Shown one piece after another: positions 37,990-45,271 of a DNA stretch of 64,000 bases. The position numbers and the translations under genes were made by a program. The notes beneath the pieces were generated by a model. That model was not told the DNA's origin. It searched no databases and saw only the letters and a program-made list of their open reading frames with translations. The stretch comes from JALZUR01 sp965205365 (GTDB lineage Bacteria > Bdellovibrionota > Bdellovibrionia > Bdellovibrionales > UBA1609), in assembly GCA_965205365.1 (NCBI GenBank), contig CBDBGT010000011.1:434001-498000 (forward strand), read 5' to 3'. Each line of letters starts with the position of its first letter. Positions within the stretch are counted from its first letter, which is position 1.

Positions 37990-38342
37990 GTGTTTTCCTT
38001 TTTAAGCCCCTGATATTGTTTAAATAAAGTGGATTTCAAAAGTTAAACTGAATTTTAAATAATTAATTTTTCTCTCAGGTCCCAACTATCCAAAAACCGG
38101 GGGGTTTTACAAAAGAGGAACAAGTTTTGTTATCAAAATTAGAAGAGCAGTCAGGCAGGTTATTAGGAGCAAATGATAGCTTGGCAAAATTTGTAAAATC
38201 GTTTGCAAGACTAGGAGGTTATTTAGCAAGGAACTCTGACCCACCTCCAGGCCAACAAGTTCTGTGGAGGGCGATGATAAAATTTAATGATATTAAAACA
38301 GGTAATAACTTATGATTTGTGGGTAAAAGTCAGGGTTTTAAG

Positions 38343-39470
38343 CTGACTTTTACCCACAAATAGGTCTAGGTTTTATAATTTTAAAATCAAAATAATATTA
38401 AACTCCAAATTGATTTTAAGAATTGGAGTTTTTGTGAATATTAAAAATGAATTTAAAAATCCTCAACTTGGTGATAAAGGACTTAACCACAGACTTGAAT
38501 ACCTTGCTGAGGCTTTCAGTAAAAATAATGGTGAGTCTATCTCTTTTTCATGCCAAGATTGGAAATCTTCTAAGGCGGCTTATAGATTCTTTGATAATGA
38601 CAACTTTCAGGCTGAAGAAATTCTCAAACCTCACATAAAACAAACGCTCAACAGAATGAATGCTCTAGATGAAAATGATATGTCTTTAATTTTACATGAC
38701 TCAAGTGAAATAACTTTCTCAAAAAATAAAGTCTTTCAAGGCAACGCAGGATACTTAGGGTCCTACATAGATCATCGAAATGGTAAAGAGTACGATACAC
38801 CAGGTTTAATGATACATTCATCTCTTGCTCTATGAAGTAAAAGGGGAGTTCCTTTAGGTTTAGTGAATGAAAAAATGTGGTCTCGTGATTCTAAAAACAG
38901 AAGAAAAATAAGAAAAGCTGAAAAGCAAGTGCACATTTGTGACCGAGGTGCGGATATGTATGAGTTATTTTTTAATTGTATCAGTTTTGGTACAAACTTT
39001 TTAATTCGTGGAGTTCATGATAGGTGTACATCAAGGAAGAGAAAGTGAACTGGTATAAACTTCGTTGGAATATAGAAGTGTATTTTAAGACGTTAAAATC
39101 AGGTTTTAGTGTAGAGAAAAGTCGTTTAAGGAGTTTAGAGAGGATCAAAAAGTATGTAGCGTTTACGAGTGTTTTAGCTTGGCGAATATTTTGGATTTCA
39201 AAGATTTCTAGAGTTGATTGCGAAGTAAATGCAGATCACTGTTTTACAAAAGAGGAACAAGTTTTGTTATCAAAATTAGAAGAGCAGTCAGGCAGGTTAT
39301 TAGGAGCAAATGATAGCTTGGCAAAATTTGTAAAATCGTTTGCAAGACTAGGAGGTTATTTAGCAAGGAACTCTGACCCACCTCCAGGCCAACAAGTTCT
39401 GTGGAGGGCGATGATAAAATTTAATGATATTAAAACAGGTAATAACTTATGATTTGTGGGTAAAAGTCAG
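38343..39470 (+). mobile_element. Tn5/IS50-like degenerate element, copy 2
   Basis: 1,128 bp with the same 19-bp ends as copy 1. It follows copy 1 after exactly 9 bp, GGTTTTAAG (38334-38342), and the same 9 bp recur at 39472-39480 (one extra G after the element). A 9-bp duplication is what Tn5-type enzymes make, so copy 2 transposed into the flank of copy 1. Confidence 0.88.
38434..39452 (+). pseudogene. Tn5/IS50-like transposase, copy 2: nonsense-mutated and internally deleted
   Basis: Three open segments: 38434-38835 (DNA-binding domain up to the TGA), 38836-39048 (WSRDSKNRRKIRKAEKQVHICDRGADM, part of the DDE core) and 39024-39452 (WYKLRWNIEVYFKTLKSG to GYLARNSDPPPGQQVLWRAM, the C-terminus). 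About 100 codons of the catalytic core seem to be missing between the second and third segments compared with Tn5 transposase (476 aa). It shares the TGA and the deletion with copy 1 but lacks copy 1's second stop. Confidence 0.88.
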
Positions 39471-39543
39471 GGGTTTTAAGGCGCTTACGTATTAATAGAT
39501 ATTAAGTGAAGTTCAGAAACCTGAACTTTTAACAGATTTTAAA

Positions 39544-39561
39544 ATTCAGAAATCAAGATTT
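39544..39561 (+). repeat. 18-bp inverted repeat, left border of the AbiE cassette
   Basis: ATTCAGAAATCAAGATTT here is the exact reverse complement of 41349-41366. The two sites enclose only the toxin-antitoxin pair. The core TTCAGAAATC also recurs singly at about 39575 and 41374. Confidence 0.85.
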
Positions 39562-39596
39562 TTAATTGGACTAGGGTGTTCAGAAATCGGGATGAG

Positions 39597-40547
39597 TTAT
39601 AATTTAGAAAGCCAAGGCTTTAAATTTTCTATTATTTTCTCTAATTGCGGTGTTTCACCATAAAATAAACTAGAAATACTCTGGAATCCTGCCACATATT
39701 TTTTTCGAGCATCCTCGCTAGATAATATAAAGGCCTCGTTTTTTGTAAGGTCAGTTTCGTCTTTTGCGCGGAACCTCTTCCCTTTATGCTCTTTATATTC
39801 CTTTGACCCAATGAAAGTTTGAACTCTTTCTGATTTTAGAAGGCAATCGATATCATAATAATGTCTCAACTGATTTACTTTTAATTCTCCAGACTCTTGT
39901 TCTTGCCGATACTTTGTAGAGAGTGCCTGTAATTTTTCAACAAAAGTATACTCGGGATAATAACATTTTACTTGCTTGGCTCGATTATCAATAATCTCAA
40001 TGTCTTTGTCTCCAGCCAAAGTATCGTACACCCAGCTAGAAATATCTTTTGGTTCATTAGGCGTTGTTTGATCAAACCCAACCTCTAAAAGAATGCCAGG
40101 CTTTACCCCTGGTATTTCTTCGAAATGCGGCTTGTACTTGAGATATATCCCTGCGTTTCTCATCTTTTGATCATCAAAGAGGGGATCTCTTACGACCTCC
40201 ACAATACCATCAATTTTAATTTTAGTTACAAGATCATTAAAAAAATTGGTTCGCTTTTGAATATGCTTTGGTTTGTCATGGTTTCTCCCAATGGAAATAT
40301 CGTCTCCACTCTCAGGCATAATTTTAATATCAATATCTTCTGAAAACCTTTCCAAGAGGTTCCATCCTTTTGAAAGAGATGTTCCTCCTTTCATGTGAAA
40401 ATTGAACTTAAGCTGCTCGAGTCCCCAAAGACAGTGCATGATCCAATAGTCTTTCTCAACGAGTTGCTCTGGAATCCCACCTTTTTCTTTTGAAATAAAA
40501 CGACATAAATCTGTGAAGTCAGTTAAGTCATGTGCATATTTAGCCAT
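39597..40547 (-). CDS. AbiEii-type nucleotidyltransferase toxin
   Basis: 316 residues. The nucleotidyltransferase active-site signature is HMKGGTSLSKGWNLLERFSEDIDIKI: the GGTS motif with a D-x-D pair. The preceding LVEKDYWIMHCLWGLEQL helix and the C-terminal KLQALSTKYR...RHYYDIDCLL match the AbiEii/AbiGii family. Family members act as toxins of type IV systems by adding nucleotides to tRNA and cause phage abortive infection. Its ATG lies 8 nt inside the upstream antitoxin gene, so translation is coupled. Confidence 0.9.
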   Translation of the reverse strand: MAKYAHDLTDFTDLCRFISKEKGGIPEQLVEKDYWIMHCLWGLEQLKFNFHMKGGTSLSKGWNLLERFSEDIDIKIMPESGDDISIGRNHDKPKHIQKRTNFFNDLVTKIKIDGIVEVVRDPLFDDQKMRNAGIYLKYKPHFEEIPGVKPGILLEVGFDQTTPNEPKDISSWVYDTLAGDKDIEIIDNRAKQVKCYYPEYTFVEKLQALSTKYRQEQESGELKVNQLRHYYDIDCLLKSERVQTFIGSKEYKEHKGKRFRAKDETDLTKNEAFILSSEDARKKYVAGFQSISSLFYGETPQLEKIIENLKPWLSKL

Positions 40548-41118
40548 ATAGCTCTCTCAGATAATGTTTAGTTTTTACCTTCCCATACTTTGAAGCCATT
40601 GTGGTTACTTTTTTAGAATCAAATTTGTCTTTTTTTTGCTCCAAAGTTTTTAGTACATCTTGAGGAGATTCGCCTACATCTTTTAGGTTGTTTAATAAAT
40701 CAACGAGCAAAAATTCTTTGGATAATTTCTCAGGAAATTCGGATACGTTTTTGAAAACAAAGCTTCTGGACCCAAGGGTAGCCTTTGTATGCCGCTTTCT
40801 ATTGTAAACAAGAGTTTCATTCCTAAGCTGTGTTAGCCCTAAACCTAGTGAGTTATAGTGATTAAAAGACATCAAAAGGAAGGGGCCATCATCAAGGTAA
40901 GCGCGTACCAGCTCTCTGTCTTCAGGGGGCAGAGAGCCAAAGCGAGATTCCTCTGGCTTTACATATAGGCCTGTTGCGAGTTTATTGACTAAGCCCAGAG
41001 ATGTGAGCTTTGAAAGATCACGATCCACAGACAGTGAATAAGTGTCTAGGTCTTTGCGCCTATAAACTCTTCCTGGCTCCATGCTATTTAATAGTTTCAT
41101 TTCAGCAGCTTCCTTCAT
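40540..41118 (-). CDS. AbiEi-like antitoxin / transcriptional repressor
   Basis: About 192 residues. An N-terminal winged-helix-like region (GRVYRRKDLDTYSLSVDRDLSKLTSLGLVNKLATGLYVKP) precedes a domain with SFNHYNSLGLGLTQLRNETLVYNRKRH, as in AbiEi antitoxins, which bind the operon promoter and counter the toxin without a direct complex. The start is uncertain: the ATG at 41118 has a weak site, and one at 41100 has AAGGAAG about 8 nt upstream. It is the first gene of the pair, the usual order. Confidence 0.82.
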   Translation of the reverse strand: MKEAAEMKLLNSMEPGRVYRRKDLDTYSLSVDRDLSKLTSLGLVNKLATGLYVKPEESRFGSLPPEDRELVRAYLDDGPFLLMSFNHYNSLGLGLTQLRNETLVYNRKRHTKATLGSRSFVFKNVSEFPEKLSKEFLLVDLLNNLKDVGESPQDVLKTLEQKKDKFDSKKVTTMASKYGKVKTKHYLRELYG

Positions 41119-41348
41119 ATCTAGTAATATATGATACTTTATCGGGAATTTCAATAAATATATTAAATATTCATGCAATATGTATGTTAACTATCTGATA
41201 TTACTAGATTATAAATCTCATCTCATATTGAGACACCACAATTAATGGCTCAAACCCTCTTAAAGCCCCTCTCACAACTCAATTTTTAGAGTGATAAATA
41301 ATGCGCCAAATAATTAGTGAAGTCGATATAAAGCTGTCTAGAACCTCT

Positions 41349-41366
41349 AAATCTTGATTTCTGAAT
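41349..41366 (-). repeat. 18-bp inverted repeat, right border of the AbiE cassette
   Basis: AAATCTTGATTTCTGAAT, the exact reverse complement of 39544-39561. A further TTCAGAAATC follows at 41374-41383, directly before the receiver-domain fragment. Confidence 0.85.
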
Positions 41367-41387
41367 GCTACAGTTCAGAAATCAAAC

Positions 41388-41495
41388 TTTAAAATACTGC
41401 TAGTAGAAGACATGGCATCATTTCGAGAAGCCGTGACCCAAATGCTTGGAGTCTACAACGATATCGACCAGGCCAAAGACCTTGCAGCAGCTTAA
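41388..41495 (+). pseudogene. Response-regulator receiver fragment
   Basis: Thirty-five codons, FKILLVEDMASFREAVTQML...DLAAA, then TAA. KILLVEDMASFREAVTQML has the start of a CheY receiver domain (beta-1 strand plus an acidic residue), but the phospho-acceptor Asp and the rest are missing and no start codon or ribosome-binding site is visible. It abuts the right border repeat of the AbiE cassette, so it may be a gene broken by that insertion. Confidence 0.5.
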
Positions 41496-41818
41496 AACAG
41501 TATAACTCCAATAATCATATTTTCGACCAAAGGCTTTTGAGTCTTTTCATTTAAATTCACCATTAAAATATTTTCAGCATTTTTACTTACTTTTGAAAGC
41601 CTTAAAGGGCTATTTAAGTTTGGGTAAGAAAAAATCACACGATCCCCTTCTTTAGGTTCTTTTAAGAGAACAAGAACGTATGACGATTTACCAGTATCAA
41701 TAATTTCAACTACTCGAAAAAATGAAAGCCAAATCCACAGACCCAACAAAAGCCCGGCAAGAGCCATATAAAACTCTCTTTTAAAAAAAATTTTTTGTTT
41801 TCTAGAAAGCAATATCAT
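41492..41818 (-). CDS. Small membrane protein related to signal peptidase, no visible active site
   Basis: 108 residues: one transmembrane segment (about 18-36, MALAGLLLGLWIWLSFFRVV), then LKEPKEGDRVIFSYPN and a final NMIIGVILF. These recall the LepB blocks after the nucleophile (GDIVVFKNP) and at the end (LLGKAMF), but neither the SGSM serine nor the KR-VGLPGD lysine is present. The gene overlaps the signal peptidase upstream by 17 nt. A non-catalytic partner or a decaying duplicate are both possible. Confidence 0.6.
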   Translation of the reverse strand: MILLSRKQKIFFKREFYMALAGLLLGLWIWLSFFRVVEIIDTGKSSYVLVLLKEPKEGDRVIFSYPNLNSPLRLSKVSKNAENILMVNLNEKTQKPLVENMIIGVILF

Positions 41819-42584
41819 TGCCTAATCTGTTTATTCTAAGGCTTAAAATATTACAACCTGAATTCATAATTATTTTTTTTTCACAACTTAAAGCTATAAA
41901 TCTCGCTCTACCAACAAACCTCTCTTTATCAACATACCCAAACCTTCTTCCATCATAAGAATTGTTTCGATTATCTCCCATAAAAAGCACATGCCCATGG
42001 GGAACTTTAAAAGTTTCTATATTTTTTAAAAAATCTTCTTCTAACAACACCGCTGGAGAGTCTGCATTAGGGTGAGTTAAAATAATATGTGAATTTTTCT
42101 CCTCAATTCCTGGAAAAATTTCTCGAAAAGCTGTAAACTCCCCTTCTTTTCTTCCCATAATTTTAGCCAGTTCTAACTTCTCCTCTCCAATAATTTTTTT
42201 ATGACTCACTCTTTTATCATTTACAGAAACAATAAAATCTTTAACAACCTTAAGCTTATCTTCTGAAAGCCCAACAAGTCTTTTAACTAAATACTTAGAG
42301 TCATCAGGGTCCTTAAAAACTATTAACGCCCTCCTAAGTGGAAGCTTAGGGCCATATACCCAGGACTGCGTAAACGGAATTCTTAAGCCAAAATCAATTT
42401 TTGAAACCACAATATAATCATTTACAAAAAGCTTAGGGTACATACTTCCTGAAGGAATCAAAAAGATTTCAAAGATAGCCCATCTTATTAAAAGAATCAT
42501 TACAATAAGGCTTATAAAGTTTAATAATCCTTTTAAAAAGCCCGGTCTTTTTTTCTTTTTCCCTAGTGATTTAATCGCTAACAA
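41802..42584 (-). CDS. lepB: Signal peptidase I (second copy)
   Basis: 260 residues with an N-terminal membrane anchor (about 18-40). The catalytic Ser is in IPSGSMYPKLF, the general-base Lys in KYLVKRLVGLSEDKL, and the conserved box E is MGDNRNNSYDGRRFG. It removes Sec signal peptides on the periplasmic side. It follows the first lepB by 11 nt, so the two are co-transcribed and differ in sequence, which suggests divided substrates. Confidence 0.93.
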   Translation of the reverse strand: MLAIKSLGKKKKRPGFLKGLLNFISLIVMILLIRWAIFEIFLIPSGSMYPKLFVNDYIVVSKIDFGLRIPFTQSWVYGPKLPLRRALIVFKDPDDSKYLVKRLVGLSEDKLKVVKDFIVSVNDKRVSHKKIIGEEKLELAKIMGRKEGEFTAFREIFPGIEEKNSHIILTHPNADSPAVLLEEDFLKNIETFKVPHGHVLFMGDNRNNSYDGRRFGYVDKERFVGRARFIALSCEKKIIMNSGCNILSLRINRLGNDIAF

Positions 42585-42595
42585 CCTAGTCTCGC

Positions 42596-43354
42596 TTAAT
42601 GTACTGAATGAAGAAACCTACTCCACCTAAACTCAATAGGATTACAAATTGGAATCACTGGCAACACCTCATCACACGACATCCATACAAACATAGCTTT
42701 TCCTAAAAGATACTCATAAGGAACAAATCTTTTTTCAGGATCCCATTTTCTTGAATCATGAGAAAACTGTCTATTGTCACCCATCATAAAATAATGTCCT
42801 TCAGGAACTACGTAAGGTCCTGATTCTGGTTCAATCTGATCTCTAGGCAAAAGAATACTATAGTTGTGCTCTCCTAATTTTTCTTCCCAATGAACTCTTG
42901 TTTCTAAACCCATTAAATTAAACCCAGGAAAATCTTTTAACCTTAACCAGTCAAAATCTTTTTTATTTTCAACTGAAGGTACTGATTTTTCAACCAATCC
43001 ATCATTGATATAAAGGTTTCCATTTTCGTAATAAACTTTATCACCTGGAAGCCCCACAATTCTTTTAATAAAAAAGATTTTTATATTATCTGGATTTTTA
43101 AACACTACAATATCACCACGCTTAGGGCCTTTTGTTCTATAAATAAACTTTTCACTAAATGGATACCTTAATCCAAAAGAAAGCTTATTTACAAAAATAT
43201 GATCATGAACCAATAATGTAGGCAGCATACTTCCAGACGGAATTACATAAGCTTCAAATAAAGCCCAGCGAATTGTTAATGCAATTAAAATTGCAAGAAC
43301 AAAAGATCCAAAACCATCTGTCCAAAAATGTTTTGAAGTAATGTTCATATCCAT
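42596..43354 (-). CDS. lepB: Signal peptidase I (first copy)
   Basis: 252 residues with one N-terminal transmembrane anchor. The catalytic Ser is in IPSGSMLPTLLVHD, the Lys in KIFFIKRIVGLPGDKVY, and box E is MGDNRQFSHDSRKW. These match the consensus better than the second copy, so this is probably the main enzyme. It lies downstream of lepA, the common lepA-lepB order, but a terminator separates them. Confidence 0.95.
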   Translation of the reverse strand: MDMNITSKHFWTDGFGSFVLAILIALTIRWALFEAYVIPSGSMLPTLLVHDHIFVNKLSFGLRYPFSEKFIYRTKGPKRGDIVVFKNPDNIKIFFIKRIVGLPGDKVYYENGNLYINDGLVEKSVPSVENKKDFDWLRLKDFPGFNLMGLETRVHWEEKLGEHNYSILLPRDQIEPESGPYVVPEGHYFMMGDNRQFSHDSRKWDPEKRFVPYEYLLGKAMFVWMSCDEVLPVIPICNPIEFRWSRFLHSVH

Positions 43355-43447
43355 ATTTATCCCCTAACGCAAAAAGGCAGTCTCTAAAAGGTAATTATAT
43401 AACTTGATTTAGTTAAGGTCTATACTATTTTAATACTTTGCCCAATG

Positions 43448-43471
43448 AAAAAAAGGCCTAAATTATAGGCT
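43448..43471 (-). terminator. Rho-independent terminator of lepA
   Basis: On the minus strand GCCTA-TAATT-TAGGC is followed directly by CTTTTTTT. It starts immediately after the lepA stop codon and would separate lepA from the signal-peptidase genes. Confidence 0.7.
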
Positions 43472-45271
43472 TCACCCTTCGGTGTCTAATACTGCTAAAA
43501 AGGCCTTTTGTGGTATATCAATTTTACCAATTTGCTTCATTCTCTTCTTACCAACTTTCTGCTTTTCTAATAGTTTACGCTTTCTTGTGATGTCTCCACC
43601 ATAACACTTTGCTGTTACATCCTTTCTTAATGCACCTAGAGTTTCTCTTGCAATGATATTAGCACCAATAGATGCCTGAATTGCAACCTCATATTGCTGA
43701 CGAGGAATAAGCGCTTTAAGTTTTTTAGTTAAAATTCGGCCTCTTCCTTGAGATTTTGTTCTATGAACTATTATAGCTAAAGCATCAACAGGCTCTCCGT
43801 TAATCATTACATCCATTTTAACTAAATCTGACTCTGCATACTTAATCAACTCATAATCCATTGAAGCATAACCTTTTGAAACTGATTTAAGTTTATCATA
43901 GAAATCAAAAACCATCTCACTTAAAGGAAGCCTATATGTGATTACTACTTTTTCTGCAGCAATATACTCTATTTTTTCTTGAACCCCTCTACGCTCTTCA
44001 CAAAGTTTTAAAAGAGCACCAATATAACTTGATGGTGTGTGAAGAGACAGCCTTACATATGGTTCTTCAATGCGCTCAACCTTTGAGTCCATAATAAATT
44101 GTGATGGATTTTCAATAACTTCCATTTCACCATCAGTCTTATAAATATGGTGAACAACTGTTGGCGCTGTAGTGATCAAATCTAAATCAAACTCTCTTTC
44201 TAAACGCTCTTGAACAATTTCCATATGAAGAAGCCCTAAAAACCCACACCTAAAACCAAACCCCAAGGCCGCTGAGCTTTCCACTTCAAAACTTAAAGAA
44301 GAATCATTTAAACAAAGTTTCTCTAAAGCACCTTGAAGCAACTTATAATCCGTTGATTCAACAGGAAAAACTCCTGAAAAAACCATAGGCTTTACTTTTT
44401 TAAAACCTGGAAGAGCTTTTATTCCACCAAGCTTAGTTGTTGTAATTGTATCACCTACTTGAACTTCTTTTAAATTTTTAATTCCACAAATTACAAAGCC
44501 AACTTCACCTGACCTAAGCTCTGGTAAACTTGTTGGATGAGGGTTAAAACTTCCAAGTTTTAACACCTCATAATCCCCATGAGTTGCCATGAATTTTATA
44601 CGACTCCCTTTTTTAATCACCCCGTCAACTAAACGAACTAAAATAATTACACCTTGATAAGGATCAAACCATGCATCAAAAACCAAAGCTCTTAAGGGCT
44701 TACCCCTATTATCTTCTGGAGGAGAAACATCTTTTACAATTTTTTCTAGAATATCTTTAACACCAGTTTTATTTTTTGCACTTACAAAAATCGCATCACT
44801 GGCATCAAGACCAATAACATCTTCAACTTGTTGCCTCACAGCCTCTGGATCTGCAGCAGGTAAATCGATTTTATTTAAAACTGGAATAATCACTAAATTA
44901 GCATCTAAAGCCAAATAAACATTTGCTAACGTTTGTGCCTCAACCCCTTGAGCTGCATCAACTACTAAAACAACTCCCTCACAAGCCTCTAACGATCTAG
45001 AAACTTCATATGTAAAATCCACATGTCCAGGAGTATCAATAAGATTAAGCTGATAAGTTTCACCATCATCAGCTTTGTAGTTTAACCTTACAGTCTGAGC
45101 TTTAATAGTGATCCCACGCTCTCTTTCAATATCCATACTATCTAAATATTGATTTTTTTGCTCTCTATGTTCAATGGCACCTGTATATTCCATAAGCCCA
45201 TCTGCCAAAGTACTCTTACCATGATCAATATGGGCAATAATAGCAAAATTTCGAATATTTTTAGCGTTCAA
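43472..45271 (-). CDS. lepA: Elongation factor 4 (back-translocating GTPase LepA)
   Basis: 599 residues, the normal length. GTPase motifs are AHIDHGKSTL (G1), RGITIKAQTVRL (G2), DTPGHVDF (G3) and NKIDLP (G4). Downstream are the EF-G-like domains and the LepA-specific C-terminal domain (GRGRILTKKLKALIPRQQYEV...KRKLLEKQKVGKKRMKQIG). It acts on stalled ribosomes. The start directly abuts the metK stop, so metK-lepA forms one transcript. Confidence 0.97.
   Translation of the reverse strand: MNAKNIRNFAIIAHIDHGKSTLADGLMEYTGAIEHREQKNQYLDSMDIERERGITIKAQTVRLNYKADDGETYQLNLIDTPGHVDFTYEVSRSLEACEGVVLVVDAAQGVEAQTLANVYLALDANLVIIPVLNKIDLPAADPEAVRQQVEDVIGLDASDAIFVSAKNKTGVKDILEKIVKDVSPPEDNRGKPLRALVFDAWFDPYQGVIILVRLVDGVIKKGSRIKFMATHGDYEVLKLGSFNPHPTSLPELRSGEVGFVICGIKNLKEVQVGDTITTTKLGGIKALPGFKKVKPMVFSGVFPVESTDYKLLQGALEKLCLNDSSLSFEVESSAALGFGFRCGFLGLLHMEIVQERLEREFDLDLITTAPTVVHHIYKTDGEMEVIENPSQFIMDSKVERIEEPYVRLSLHTPSSYIGALLKLCEERRGVQEKIEYIAAEKVVITYRLPLSEMVFDFYDKLKSVSKGYASMDYELIKYAESDLVKMDVMINGEPVDALAIIVHRTKSQGRGRILTKKLKALIPRQQYEVAIQASIGANIIARETLGALRKDVTAKCYGGDITRKRKLLEKQKVGKKRMKQIGKIDIPQKAFLAVLDTEG

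Larger units (their letters stand above)
36403..38103 (-). mobile_element. IS3-family insertion sequence, copy B
   Basis: 1,701 bp inserted in the Tn5-like element, with a 4-bp target duplication GTTT (36399-36402 and 38104-38107) confirmed by comparison with the uninterrupted second Tn5-like copy. It looks identical to copy A at 14743-16443 and has the same orientation. Confidence 0.95.
35592..38314 (+). pseudogene. Tn5/IS50-like transposase, copy 1: nonsense-mutated, internally deleted and interrupted
   Basis: The N-terminal Tn5 DNA-binding domain is NPQLGDKGLNHRLEYLAEAFSK...SKAAYRFFDND (GTG start at 35592). A TGA at about 35991 sits where the continuing frame (SKRGVPLGL) would need a Trp. 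A second stop, TAA, lies at about 36084. After CTSRKRK a deletion and frame change lead to VNWYKLRWNIEVYFKTLKSG, the C-terminal catalytic-Glu region. IS3 then splits the frame at codons for ADHCF, and the rest (LARNSDPPPGQQVLWRAM) resumes at 38104. It cannot be functional. Confidence 0.88.
35501..38333 (+). mobile_element. Tn5/IS50-like degenerate element, copy 1, split by IS3
   Basis: The ends are CTGACTTTTACCCACAAAT (35501-35519) and its complement (38315-38333). This matches the Tn5 outside end CTGACTCTTATACACAAGT at 15 of 19 positions (from memory). IS3 copy B is inserted between 36402 and 38104. The flanks outside the ends form a further inverted repeat: GTAAGCGCCCTAAAACC on the left and, beyond copy 2, GGTTTTAAGGCGCTTAC. 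Confidence 0.85.

Noticed and set aside
14743..38103. A 23-kb composite transposon bounded by the two IS3 copies
   Set aside because: The interior contains rpsA and cmk in their normal arrangement, and copy B has its own 4-bp target duplication, so the copies inserted independently.
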